From assembly GCA_937892695.1 (NCBI GenBank), contig CALBJK010000096.1, positions 1 to 13,911 on the forward strand: a DNA stretch of 13,911 bases. Reading direction: 5' to 3'. The DNA comes from an uncultured Prevotella sp. (GTDB taxonomy: Bacteria; Bacteroidota; Bacteroidia; Bacteroidales; Bacteroidaceae). Within the stretch, counting starts at the first letter, position 1. Each line of letters starts with the position of its first letter. The translations under genes and the position numbers were made by a program. Positions 1-6,868 of the stretch are shown here, in pieces. The notes under the pieces were generated by a model, which was not told the DNA's origin, did not search any database, and saw nothing but the letters and a program-made list of their open reading frames with translations.

Positions 1-3000
1 GCGCACGCAATATCAGTGCACATATTATTCTAAACAAACTAAGCAGGGACTCTATAAACGTCAAAGTGAAAAAAATCGCATTTGACGAAAAGTCCGGCTT
101 GAAGATAAAAAAAATGGCATTTGAACTAGTCGCCAACCGACGTGCTTTAAAATTGTCCGATTTTGAAATTCTACTTCCCAGAACAAAATTACATTTAGAA
201 AGGTTTAAAGCATATTATAAATTCAGTAAAGGAAAAATAGAAAAAGACAAACTCAGATTTTATGGAAAAATTTCTGATTCGTATTTGACACCAGAAGACG
301 TTTCTTGTTTCTATTCAAAATTAGGTATGCTGTCAAATAAGTTGAATGTAAACACTGTTTTTTCATATACAACGAATCGCTTGAGCGTGACCAGGTTTGA
401 TGTTTTCTCATCTGACCATTCTTTGAACATTAATGCAGATGGATTCTTAGGCCTTAGAAAGATGAATAAAGAATGGGGACTGAATCTGAAAGAGCTTTAC
501 GTTTCACCGGAAACTGTAAAAGAAATAGCACATGTATTTGACCAAAAATTCAAGTTGCCCACTGCTGTTGTTAATTGTGGAGACATAGATATTAAAGGAA
601 AATTTGCAGGAAAAGGAATGAACTTGAATGCAGAGACCTTTTTGAGGACATCTGCAGGAAATTTGGTATTGGATTTATCTAAAAAAGAAAACCGCATTTT
701 AGCTAATATCAAGACTGACGGAGTAAATATGAAGGCTGTTACCGGTAATGACAAGTTTGGCATGATTTCAGCCAATCTCAGCATAACAAGTGACAAGCAA
801 ACTACAGCAGTGAGAGGTGTGATCCCTTTATTTGAATATTCTTCGTATCCATATAGGAACATCAGATTAGACGGTGTTTATAAAAACAAAAAGATCTCTG
901 GTGATTTCGAACTTGACGACCCCAATGGATTGATAGCCCTCTCAGGCATATATGATATGGGAGGTAACCGAAATACGGCAAAAATCAAAGGTAAAGTTCG
1001 CAATCTTTCTCCTTCCGCTTTAAACATGACTGACAAATGGAAGAATACAAAGTTCGACTTTGACATAAACTTAAATGTTTCAGGCAACAATATCAGTAAT
1101 GCTGTAGGAAATCTGGAAGTCAATGGTTTCAAAATGATGTCGTCCGAAGTAAATTATGCCATCAACAATCTTAGTCTGTTGACTACACGTGTCAATGGAA
1201 CAAGAAATGTAAGAGTCGACAGTGATTTCGGTTCAATATTATTAAAAGGTAACATTGACTTGTTGTCGTTGCCTAAAAGTATGGCAGGACTTTTAAAGAA
1301 ATATCTTCCGACCATACCTATCCAATCGGTAGCGTTAATTAATGATATAAACGATTTTGATCTTTCTGTTCATATCAATAATACGAAATGGATGCAGTAT
1401 CTGCTTGGTATTTCTCTTGAAATAAAAGACGAACTTGTAATAGATGGCTATTTTGACGGTCATAAGGGTCGGGCAGACGTCGAATTGTCTTTACCTTCCT
1501 TCAAATACAACGGAATGAATTACCAAAATGCATGGATAAGATTAAAAACGACACAGGACGACGTGCTGACAGCTATGGCCAAAATAAAACGTTTAGATGG
1601 GAAAGGGCGTACCCAAGCTTTCAGCATTGACTCGCAAGCTTCTGACAATATGCTCAAGACGTCTGTCAGTTTGAATGACAATGAACAACATCCACTGCAC
1701 GGAACGATCAAGGCCAGCACCAAATTTTTCTATGATGGTCATGGCGTGCCAACAGCCGGAATATATATCGAAGATTCTGAAATCTCATTGGGGAACACTG
1801 TGTGGCATGTTATGCCATCAAACATCAAGTATAACAAGAATGGTATTGCTGTAAATAAATTTTCTATACGTCACGACAATCAGTTTATCTCGATAGATGG
1901 AAAAGAATTACGTGATAACAGTTCTGACTCTCTGTTTGTCAATCTTAATGATGTAGATATCAGCTACATACTAAACATTGTCAATTTCCATTCTGTAGAA
2001 TTCAGCGGCTTAGCTTCTGGCCAAGCTTTTCTTTCTGGTTTGCTTGACGGAGATATTAGAGCTTCAGCGTCTCTATCTGTAAAAGATTTCAAATTTGAAA
2101 ACGGACGGATGGGCACACTCTATGCGAATGTCGACCTTGATAATGGAAAGCAGATTAATATACATGCAGTAGCAAATGATACTGTGGGTAGGAGGACATT
2201 CATCGACGGATATGTCTCTCCGGAACGTAATTTTATCGATTTGGATATCGGCGCTCGTAGAACTAGGGCAGAGTTTATGGAAAGTTTTTGCGGCAGTTTT
2301 ATGGATAATGTTGAAGTTGAGGCTAATGGAGATGTCCGCCTGGCCGGACCGCTCAACAACATAAATCTGACTGGTGAACTGGTAGTCGATGGAAAACTTT
2401 CAATCAGCAGTCTCAATACTACATATACATTGAAGAATGATACAATAAAGTTTCTGCCAAACCGGATAATATTCTCACAAGATTCGATTTACGACCGGAA
2501 CGGCAATTTGGGAATAGTCACAGGCCATCTTGCCCATGAACACCTTACAAATCTGTCATACGATATCAATGTTAAGGCTGAAAATCTGTTGGCCTACGAC
2601 ACCCATGCTACTAGTGGAGAATCTTTTTACGGTACGGTATTTGCAACAGGCGATTGTCGTATAGTAGGGAGAAGCGGAACTTTGACAATTGATGTCAATG
2701 CTACTCCAGAGAAGGGTAGCAGTATTGTTTATAATGTAAGTGACAGAAACATAACACAGACGAACGACTTTATAGAATGGAAGAACGCCGCTGATGGAAG
2801 CGATTTATCTCAAAGGCAAAACGGAGAAAATATTAATGCCAAATCTGACGAGGATGACATATCTACAGGGATAATTATCAACTTCCTCGTCAATTGTACC
2901 CCAGACGCCATGGTCAAGGTTATTATGGACAACAATAGTGGCGACTACATTTCTTTTAACGGTTCGGGTGCTCTGAAAGCTATATATTATAACAAAGGTT

Positions 3001-3887
3001 CATTCGATATTTTTGGAAATTATGTTATAGATAACGGTCTGTACAAACTTTCAATAAAGAACTTGATGAAGCGTGACTTTACTTTTCAGCAGGGAAGCAC
3101 AATTAAATTTGGCGGCAACCCATTTGACGCTTCTCTAAATTTAAAAGCTACATACGTGCTCAATAGTGTCAGTCTGGCCGATTTGAATTTGGGTCGTTCG
3201 TTTTCAGGCAACAACATAAGGGTTAATTGTCTTATGGATGTAACTGGTACTCCAAATTCTCCAAAGGTGAATTTTGACATAGATTTCCCGTCTTTAAGTG
3301 CGGATCTAAAACAAATGATTTACAGTATAATAAATGCTGGAGAAGAGAAGAATCAGCAGGTGTTGTATCTCTTAGCGGTTGGACGTTTTTACTACGGTCA
3401 GGATAACAACAGTTCGTCGATGGGGGATTTGTCACAGCAGCATAATCAGACCTCTTTGGCAATGCAAAGCATACTGAGCGGACGAATCAGTCAGCAGCTC
3501 AGTTCGGTTCTTAGCACTGTTGTTGACAACAAGAATTGGAACTTAGGAGCAAACATTTCTACAGGAACAGAAGGGTTACAGAATGCAGAATATGAAGGAC
3601 TGCTCTCAGGACGTCTGCTCAATAACCGTCTTCTTGTAAACGGAAAGTTCGGATATAGGGACAATGCTAACGCCACGACAAATTTTATTGGAGACTTCGA
3701 TCTTAAATATCTGCTTTTCCCTAATGGCAATATGGCGATTACAGTCTATAATAAGACAAATGACCGCTACTTCACACGCAACAGTCTTAATACACAAGGA
3801 ATTGGATTGATAATGAAAAAGGACTTTAACGGTCTTAATGATCTTTTCGGTATAAGGAAGAAGAAAAAAGTAAAGAAGGCAAATTAA
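1..3887 (+). CDS. tamB: TamB/DUF490-family translocation and assembly module protein (5' end outside window)
   Basis: The reading frame is open from base 3 to the stop at 3885-3887, giving about 1294 residues. The GTG at 66 is not the real start: the 21 codons before it are in frame, stop-free and read like the rest of the protein, so the N-terminal anchor lies left of the window. Most of the protein is repetitive, beta-rich sequence with alternating polar and hydrophobic residues and many G/N/D turns, as in the long beta-groove of TamB/AsmA-like proteins. The last ~350 residues (from about base 2870) carry the DUF490 signature: FDIFGNYVIDNGLY, then VTGTPNSPKVNFDIDFPS, then a long tail ending in beta-strand segments (LLNNRLLVNGKFGY, about base 3620). 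Family members span the periplasm and help deliver lipids or outer-membrane proteins, in Bacteroidetes usually with an Omp85-type partner; none is visible here. The family call is firm; the cargo is unknown. Confidence 0.9.
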   Translation, partial: ARNISAHIILNKLSRDSINVKVKKIAFDEKSGLKIKKMAFELVANRRALKLSDFEILLPRTKLHLERFKAYYKFSKGKIEKDKLRFYGKISDSYLTPEDVSCFYSKLGMLSNKLNVNTVFSYTTNRLSVTRFDVFSSDHSLNINADGFLGLRKMNKEWGLNLKELYVSPETVKEIAHVFDQKFKLPTAVVNCGDIDIKGKFAGKGMNLNAETFLRTSAGNLVLDLSKKENRILANIKTDGVNMKAVTGNDKFGMISANLSITSDKQTTAVRGVIPLFEYSSYPYRNIRLDGVYKNKKISGDFELDDPNGLIALSGIYDMGGNRNTAKIKGKVRNLSPSALNMTDKWKNTKFDFDINLNVSGNNISNAVGNLEVNGFKMMSSEVNYAINNLSLLTTRVNGTRNVRVDSDFGSILLKGNIDLLSLPKSMAGLLKKYLPTIPIQSVALINDINDFDLSVHINNTKWMQYLLGISLEIKDELVIDGYFDGHKGRADVELSLPSFKYNGMNYQNAWIRLKTTQDDVLTAMAKIKRLDGKGRTQAFSIDSQASDNMLKTSVSLNDNEQHPLHGTIKASTKFFYDGHGVPTAGIYIEDSEISLGNTVWHVMPSNIKYNKNGIAVNKFSIRHDNQFISIDGKELRDNSSDSLFVNLNDVDISYILNIVNFHSVEFSGLASGQAFLSGLLDGDIRASASLSVKDFKFENGRMGTLYANVDLDNGKQINIHAVANDTVGRRTFIDGYVSPERNFIDLDIGARRTRAEFMESFCGSFMDNVEVEANGDVRLAGPLNNINLTGELVVDGKLSISSLNTTYTLKNDTIKFLPNRIIFSQDSIYDRNGNLGIVTGHLAHEHLTNLSYDINVKAENLLAYDTHATSGESFYGTVFATGDCRIVGRSGTLTIDVNATPEKGSSIVYNVSDRNITQTNDFIEWKNAADGSDLSQRQNGENINAKSDEDDISTGIIINFLVNCTPDAMVKVIMDNNSGDYISFNGSGALKAIYYNKGSFDIFGNYVIDNGLYKLSIKNLMKRDFTFQQGSTIKFGGNPFDASLNLKATYVLNSVSLADLNLGRSFSGNNIRVNCLMDVTGTPNSPKVNFDIDFPSLSADLKQMIYSIINAGEEKNQQVLYLLAVGRFYYGQDNNSSSMGDLSQQHNQTSLAMQSILSGRISQQLSSVLSTVVDNKNWNLGANISTGTEGLQNAEYEGLLSGRLLNNRLLVNGKFGYRDNANATTNFIGDFDLKYLLFPNGNMAITVYNKTNDRYFTRNSLNTQGIGLIMKKDFNGLNDLFGIRKKKKVKKAN

Positions 3888-3920
3888 TAACACCATATTA
3901 ATATAAAATAAAAATAGAGA

Positions 3921-4352
3921 ATGAAAAAATCGATATTGACAAAGATGATGGTCGTTGCAATAGCTTGTATGGTTATCGCATGTGGAAATGATGACGAGGA
4001 ATTGAAAATCCCTAAAATTGAACCAAACAACACCGAACTGGTTTTTACTAGCGATGGTGGTACAAAGGAAATATCTGTTACGAACTACGATTCTTGGATA
4101 ATAAAAGGCATGCACTATAATGTCACGGACAAAAACGGGAATACGATAAATACGGTTACAGTTCAGGCAACAAATACAAAAAAAATGTCTGACGGATGGC
4201 TAAAGGCCACTGTCGTATCAAAGAACGGTAAGGAAAACTATCTCAGTTTAGAAGTTCAAAAAAACGGTTCTTCTTTAAAGAGAGACAAATATGTCAGTAT
4301 GTCATGTGGACAGTTGGGAGTTGCCGTACATGTTATTCAAGAAGGTAAGTAG
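3921..4352 (+). CDS. Small BACON-like lipoprotein
   Basis: This encodes 143 residues. A type II signal peptide is clear: MKK start, hydrophobic stretch 9-20, and a lipobox ending A20-C21. The residues after the cysteine are G-N-D-D-E-E, an acidic run resembling the Bacteroidetes lipoprotein export signal that sends lipoproteins to the cell surface. The mature part begins with a proline/lysine linker (about 28-36) and then resembles one BACON-type beta-sandwich: FTSDGGTKEISV near 42-53, an aromatic D-S-W-I, and an ending of the form RDKYVSMSC...VHVIQEGK, similar to the R-x-(6)-I...V-x-Q-x-G close of that family. The start lies 33 bases after the tamB-like stop with no visible promoter, so co-transcription is likely. 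Surface location and ligand binding are inferences. The 3' end meets decayed DNA, so the C-terminus could be slightly altered, although the QEG ending looks natural. Confidence 0.72.
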   Translation: MKKSILTKMMVVAIACMVIACGNDDEELKIPKIEPNNTELVFTSDGGTKEISVTNYDSWIIKGMHYNVTDKNGNTINTVTVQATNTKKMSDGWLKATVVSKNGKENYLSLEVQKNGSSLKRDKYVSMSCGQLGVAVHVIQEGK

Positions 4353-4722
4353 ATAGATTTTTACTGACTCCACAATTGTTTGATTACATCCACCAATATC
4401 CATAGATGGTAAAATTCCTGTAACAAGATAGACTTTCACCATATTATTGCCAGACGCTTTGGAGAGGAGTCTTTCTGATTGCGCTATGAATGAGAACCCG
4501 ACATCTTTGTTGGTACGAAAAAGCATCTTGGTATATGCCACAAGAAGATTGTCAATACTCTATGACGGTCGGCTGCCCGTCATGGCTCTCAATGTAACAA
4601 GTCCATGTTAATCGCGGTTTCTTCTCAAAGTATGATGTCTCATACGCATCATCGTCATTGATAAGGCTATCCGCCAGTTTTTCTAATGAGCCGCCCAAGT
4701 GCCAGCACTGGACTTCAATGTC
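4353..4722 (-). pseudogene. Unrecognised broken coding sequence
   Basis: On the minus strand two pieces read like real protein but lie in different frames. From about 4722 to a TGA at 4552-4554 the frame gives DIEVQCWHLGGSLEKLADSL, then a DDD-containing stretch, ending in HDGQPTVIEY. The adjacent frame continues from 4553 as DNLLVAYTKMLFRTNKDVGF and onward to about 4356 (ending near VESVKIYL). Removing one T at about 4554 would join them as ...VIEYDNLLVAY.... The upstream end is marked by a TGA at 4723-4725 that separates it from the transposase remnant in the same frame. The downstream end runs into the tail of the BACON-like gene. I do not recognise the family. One base change plus one frameshift indicate decay. 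It could be a passenger gene of a lost mobile element or a chromosomal gene cut by the insertion. Confidence 0.45.
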
Positions 4723-5162
4723 TCAGTGATCAGGTTTGTCTCGAAAGTCTTGTCGAATGACATGGATAGGTCGGACGTGAGCAGCACTTTTCACCTTTGT
4801 CTGCTTCCATACCGTATCAAGTATGTATAGCACGGAATGCCCTCTAAGCTTGCCACGCAGCGGTCTGCGCCAGTCCATGTATGCACGTGTCATCATCAAT
4901 CCGGTAATAGCAGTTCCTGCCCGTGGACAGAAAGCCGTGAAGCCGGACTCGCAGACGGAGTGTAAGCTATCGCCTCCCATACGGAAAATGCAAAGGAACA
5001 GTATAAGCTGTACAGCCGAGACAACCTGCTCATACTCCAATGACATGCGCAGAGAAGGTGTTTCAGACCGAAACTGGTGAAAGGCGTGAGCAAATTGGTT
5101 CTTACCGGACTTTTAACACTCAATATGTTGGCCAATTCAGATGAGTTGTCTAATTTATGCAT
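4723..5162 (-). pseudogene. IS4-type DDE transposase, decayed N-terminal remnant
   Basis: Read on the minus strand from the ATG at 5160-5162, the product begins MHKLDNSSELANILSVK. After a frameshift near 5113-5118 it continues in the next frame as SGKNQFAHAFHQFRSETP, then EYEQVV...LILFLCIFRMGG, an S-V-x-E-S-G-F stretch, LMMTRAYMDWRRPL and SVLYILDTVWKQTK, ending in VRPIHVIRQDF before a TGA at 4723-4725. This order (short SELA-x-x-L start, SGK-x-QFA, LFRxxG, YMDWR, a LDDTV-like block, H-V-x-Q-DF) matches my recollection of IS4-type transposases common in Bacteroidales. The usual LDDTV appears here as LDTV, so one of the conserved acidic residues of that block is missing. The remaining catalytic half is absent. 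No terminal inverted repeats or target duplication were found. The element cannot be active. Family assignment is from memory of motifs, not a search. Confidence 0.62.
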
Positions 5163-5364
5163 TCATAGCATTTCTTCTTAAATAGTTGTAAACTAATTGA
5201 TTAGAAACTATAAAGTTACCAATTGTTTTTGGGAGTCTGTTATTTTTATCCCTTTATTTATGGGGTGAAAAGCTTTAGTTAAGAAATTCCACTTCTGCGC
5301 GTTTTACAATATGACAAGACCGATGGGAAGTGGCGTACTTGATTCTTGTTTTTGTGTTAAATAT

Positions 5365-5395
5365 TTTGAACTTTGAAGATATTGTTGTAATTTTG
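5365..5395 (+). promoter_or_regulatory. Bacteroidetes-type promoter for the 211-aa gene
   Basis: A -33 TTTG at 5365-5368 is followed after 19 bases by a -7 element TAATTTTG (5388-5395), an exact match to TAnnTTTG. The predicted transcript would start near 5402, leaving a leader of about 40 bases before the ATG at 5444. No purine-rich ribosome site is present, as is normal in this phylum. Confidence 0.7.
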
Positions 5396-5443
5396 TAGTT
5401 AAAATGAAAAATAATTTCGAAAATAAAAATATATTGCACTATT

Positions 5444-6079
5444 ATGGGAATATTATCCAGATTGTTCAAAAAAAATAGCGATACAGACAATACGGTGGGA
5501 ATGGAAAGCTATATGAATCTTGTAAGAGTTTATTTTCAAGCTTCTATGGCTGCAAACCTTGGTATAACTAATTTGGCGGCTTTACCTGATTTACGTGTTT
5601 TTAAGACCACCCTGCATGTGCCGACACTTAACAACAAGCTCGGGGTCGGAGAGAAGGCTCATTGTAAAAAGATGTTGAAGGATCTTTATGGTACAGAGGA
5701 TGATTTCTTTAAAGAAATAGACTTGAGCTTGCGGAAGAATTGTCGTAAAATACAAGATGTCCAGGTATATCTTGTACAATTTCAAGGATTTACCCAAGAC
5801 CTTATGATGCTGATGGGAAATCTGATGAAATTCAAACTGCGCCTTCCCTTGTTTATGAAAAAGACTCTTTATGCTATGACGCAAAAGACAGTTTCTGACA
5901 TCTTTACGAAGAACGACTACAAGGATTCTGGCGTTATAAAAACAGTCATGTCGATACGCCAGTATGACAAACGTTTAGGCTTTTCTCAAAAATGGATAAC
6001 CGATTTTGTTTTTCAAATTGTGATATTGGCTAAAAAGGAAGCCAAGCCCTCAGAAGTGTCTCAACAAAGTAAAAAATGA
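5444..6079 (+). CDS. Conserved-looking hypothetical protein, 211 aa
   Basis: I do not recognise a family. The protein is basic, has no signal peptide and no clear membrane span, so it is probably cytoplasmic. It begins MGILSRLFKKN, which could be a short amphipathic helix. Residues ~20-45 are helical and hydrophobic. A central part holds two cysteines (EKAHCKK near 70-75, LRKNCRK near 98-101) spaced too far apart for an obvious metal site. A methionine- and leucine-rich helix follows (QDLMMLMGNLMKFKLRLPLF, about 118-137). The C-terminal tail is lysine- and serine-rich. The start at 5444 is supported by a well-placed promoter. The gene sits alone between decayed DNA and the zapA run, which has its own promoter, so it is probably monocistronic. 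Its intact frame beside decayed sequence argues that it is retained by selection. Confidence 0.75.
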   Translation: MGILSRLFKKNSDTDNTVGMESYMNLVRVYFQASMAANLGITNLAALPDLRVFKTTLHVPTLNNKLGVGEKAHCKKMLKDLYGTEDDFFKEIDLSLRKNCRKIQDVQVYLVQFQGFTQDLMMLMGNLMKFKLRLPLFMKKTLYAMTQKTVSDIFTKNDYKDSGVIKTVMSIRQYDKRLGFSQKWITDFVFQIVILAKKEAKPSEVSQQSKK

Positions 6080-6167
6080 ATGTTCTGAAGTTTCCGCTTT
6101 CTTCTAATATTGAAGTAAAATAAGACAGATGGCGGAAAAGGATACTAATCAAAAAACTCTTTCATAA

Positions 6168-6199
6168 TTTTGTGAATTAAATTAAATGTGTTAATTTTG
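6168..6199 (+). promoter_or_regulatory. Bacteroidetes-type promoter for the coiled-coil/zapA/rny run
   Basis: TTTTG at 6168-6172 is followed after 19 bases by TAATTTTG at 6192-6199, an exact TAnnTTTG -7 element. The predicted start is near 6206, only about 12 bases before the ATG at 6218. An upstream second TAATTTTG (6165-6172) overlaps the -33 element, so the site could be two staggered promoters; the upstream copy lacks an equally clear -33. Confidence 0.7.
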
Positions 6200-6217
6200 T
6201 AACCAAATGGTGTAATC

Positions 6218-6514
6218 ATGGACGCTGATGAGAAGACGATAGTTTTGTTTTCGACACGTGTGCGTCAGCTTATTCTCCAATATAATGATTTAACGGAGGA
6301 AAACAAAAGTCTGAAAGCAGCCGTAGAGGAACGCGACTTCAAGGTGAAATCCTTGGAGGAAGAACTCGCTCAGGCGAAGAAAAATTACAATAGTCTTAAG
6401 ATGGCTCGGATGCTGGCAATAACTGATGGCGATATGGAGTCGGCACAAAAAAAAATGTCAAAGCTCATTCGTGATGTGGACAAATGTATCACATTGATAA
6501 GTGGAAATAAATAA
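6218..6514 (+). CDS. Small coiled-coil protein upstream of zapA
   Basis: This encodes 98 residues with no signal peptide or membrane span. Residues ~12-62 show a heptad-like pattern of L/I/V spaced among E, K and Q (LILQYNDLTEENKSLKAAVE, then VKSLEEELAQAKKNYNSLKM), a strong coiled-coil signature. The last part (SAQKKMSKLIRDVDKCITLI) is a shorter helix. The gene lies 9 bases upstream of zapA and is the first gene behind the promoter. Size, coiled coil and position suggest a ZapA partner comparable to gammaproteobacterial ZapB, but this is inferred from position and architecture; I see no specific ZapB sequence match. The start at 6218 is the first ATG after the promoter. Confidence 0.82.
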   Translation: MDADEKTIVLFSTRVRQLILQYNDLTEENKSLKAAVEERDFKVKSLEEELAQAKKNYNSLKMARMLAITDGDMESAQKKMSKLIRDVDKCITLISGNK

Positions 6515-6523
6515 TTCCAGACT

Positions 6524-6826
6524 ATGGCTGAAGGCAATAAAGAGAAATTACATATAAGATTGCATGTTTACGATATGGATATTTCCGTGGCTGTACCGGT
6601 AGAAGAGGAAGCATTGTATCGCGAAGCTGCAATTCTTATTACAAATACATTGAATTCTTATGCTTCTGTTTTTATGGGACATAGAAGTGAGAAGGAAATA
6701 ATGTATATGGCACTCATCGAAATTGCTTTAAGATTTGAAAAAGAGGCAAAACGAAATGATACAAAGCCATATCGTGATATTCTCGTTAAGCTGACTTCAG
6801 AAATAGAAGGAGTTGTCAAAGGCTGA
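6524..6826 (+). CDS. zapA: Cell division protein ZapA
   Basis: At 100 residues this has the usual ZapA length. The N-terminal half is a beta-rich domain (KLHIRLHVYDMDISVAVPVE, about 7-26) followed by EEALYREAAILITNTLNSYA. The C-terminal half is a long helix (EKEIMYMALIEIALRFEKEA, about 56-75) that in the family forms the dimer/tetramer coiled coil. ZapA cross-links FtsZ filaments in the cytoplasm and stabilises the division ring. It lies between a coiled-coil gene (9-base gap) and RNase Y (42-base gap) on one apparent transcript. Sequence divergence from gammaproteobacterial ZapA is typical of Bacteroidetes; fold-level features and context make the call good. Confidence 0.85.
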   Translation: MAEGNKEKLHIRLHVYDMDISVAVPVEEEALYREAAILITNTLNSYASVFMGHRSEKEIMYMALIEIALRFEKEAKRNDTKPYRDILVKLTSEIEGVVKG

Positions 6827-6868
6827 AATCACATGAAAGAGAATATTACAAATGATTAAATATTAAAT

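Noticed and set aside
66..68. GTG at 66 as the start of the TamB-like gene
   Set aside because: The frame is open and protein-like back to the first bases of the window, so the gene is cut by the window edge and this GTG is an internal valine codon.
3606..4115. Minus-strand open frame of 169 codons across the tamB end and lipoprotein start
   Set aside because: It is antisense to two supported genes and its composition is that of a shadow frame.
4562..4583. Hairpin ATGACGG...CCGTCAT as a terminator
   Set aside because: The stem is only 7 base pairs, there is no U-run on either strand, and it lies inside broken coding sequence.
4823..5080. Plus-strand open frame of 85 codons in the gene-poor interval
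   Set aside because: It is antisense to the transposase remnant, has no promoter or recognisable domain, and is explained as a shadow of that coding frame.
6091..6138. TTTCCGC/GCGGAAA pair after the 211-residue gene as a terminator
   Set aside because: The loop is about 34 bases and no U-run follows; the pairing could be chance.
6827..6868. 6S RNA next to zapA, as in gammaproteobacteria
   Set aside because: Only 42 bases separate zapA from rny, far too short for a 6S RNA.
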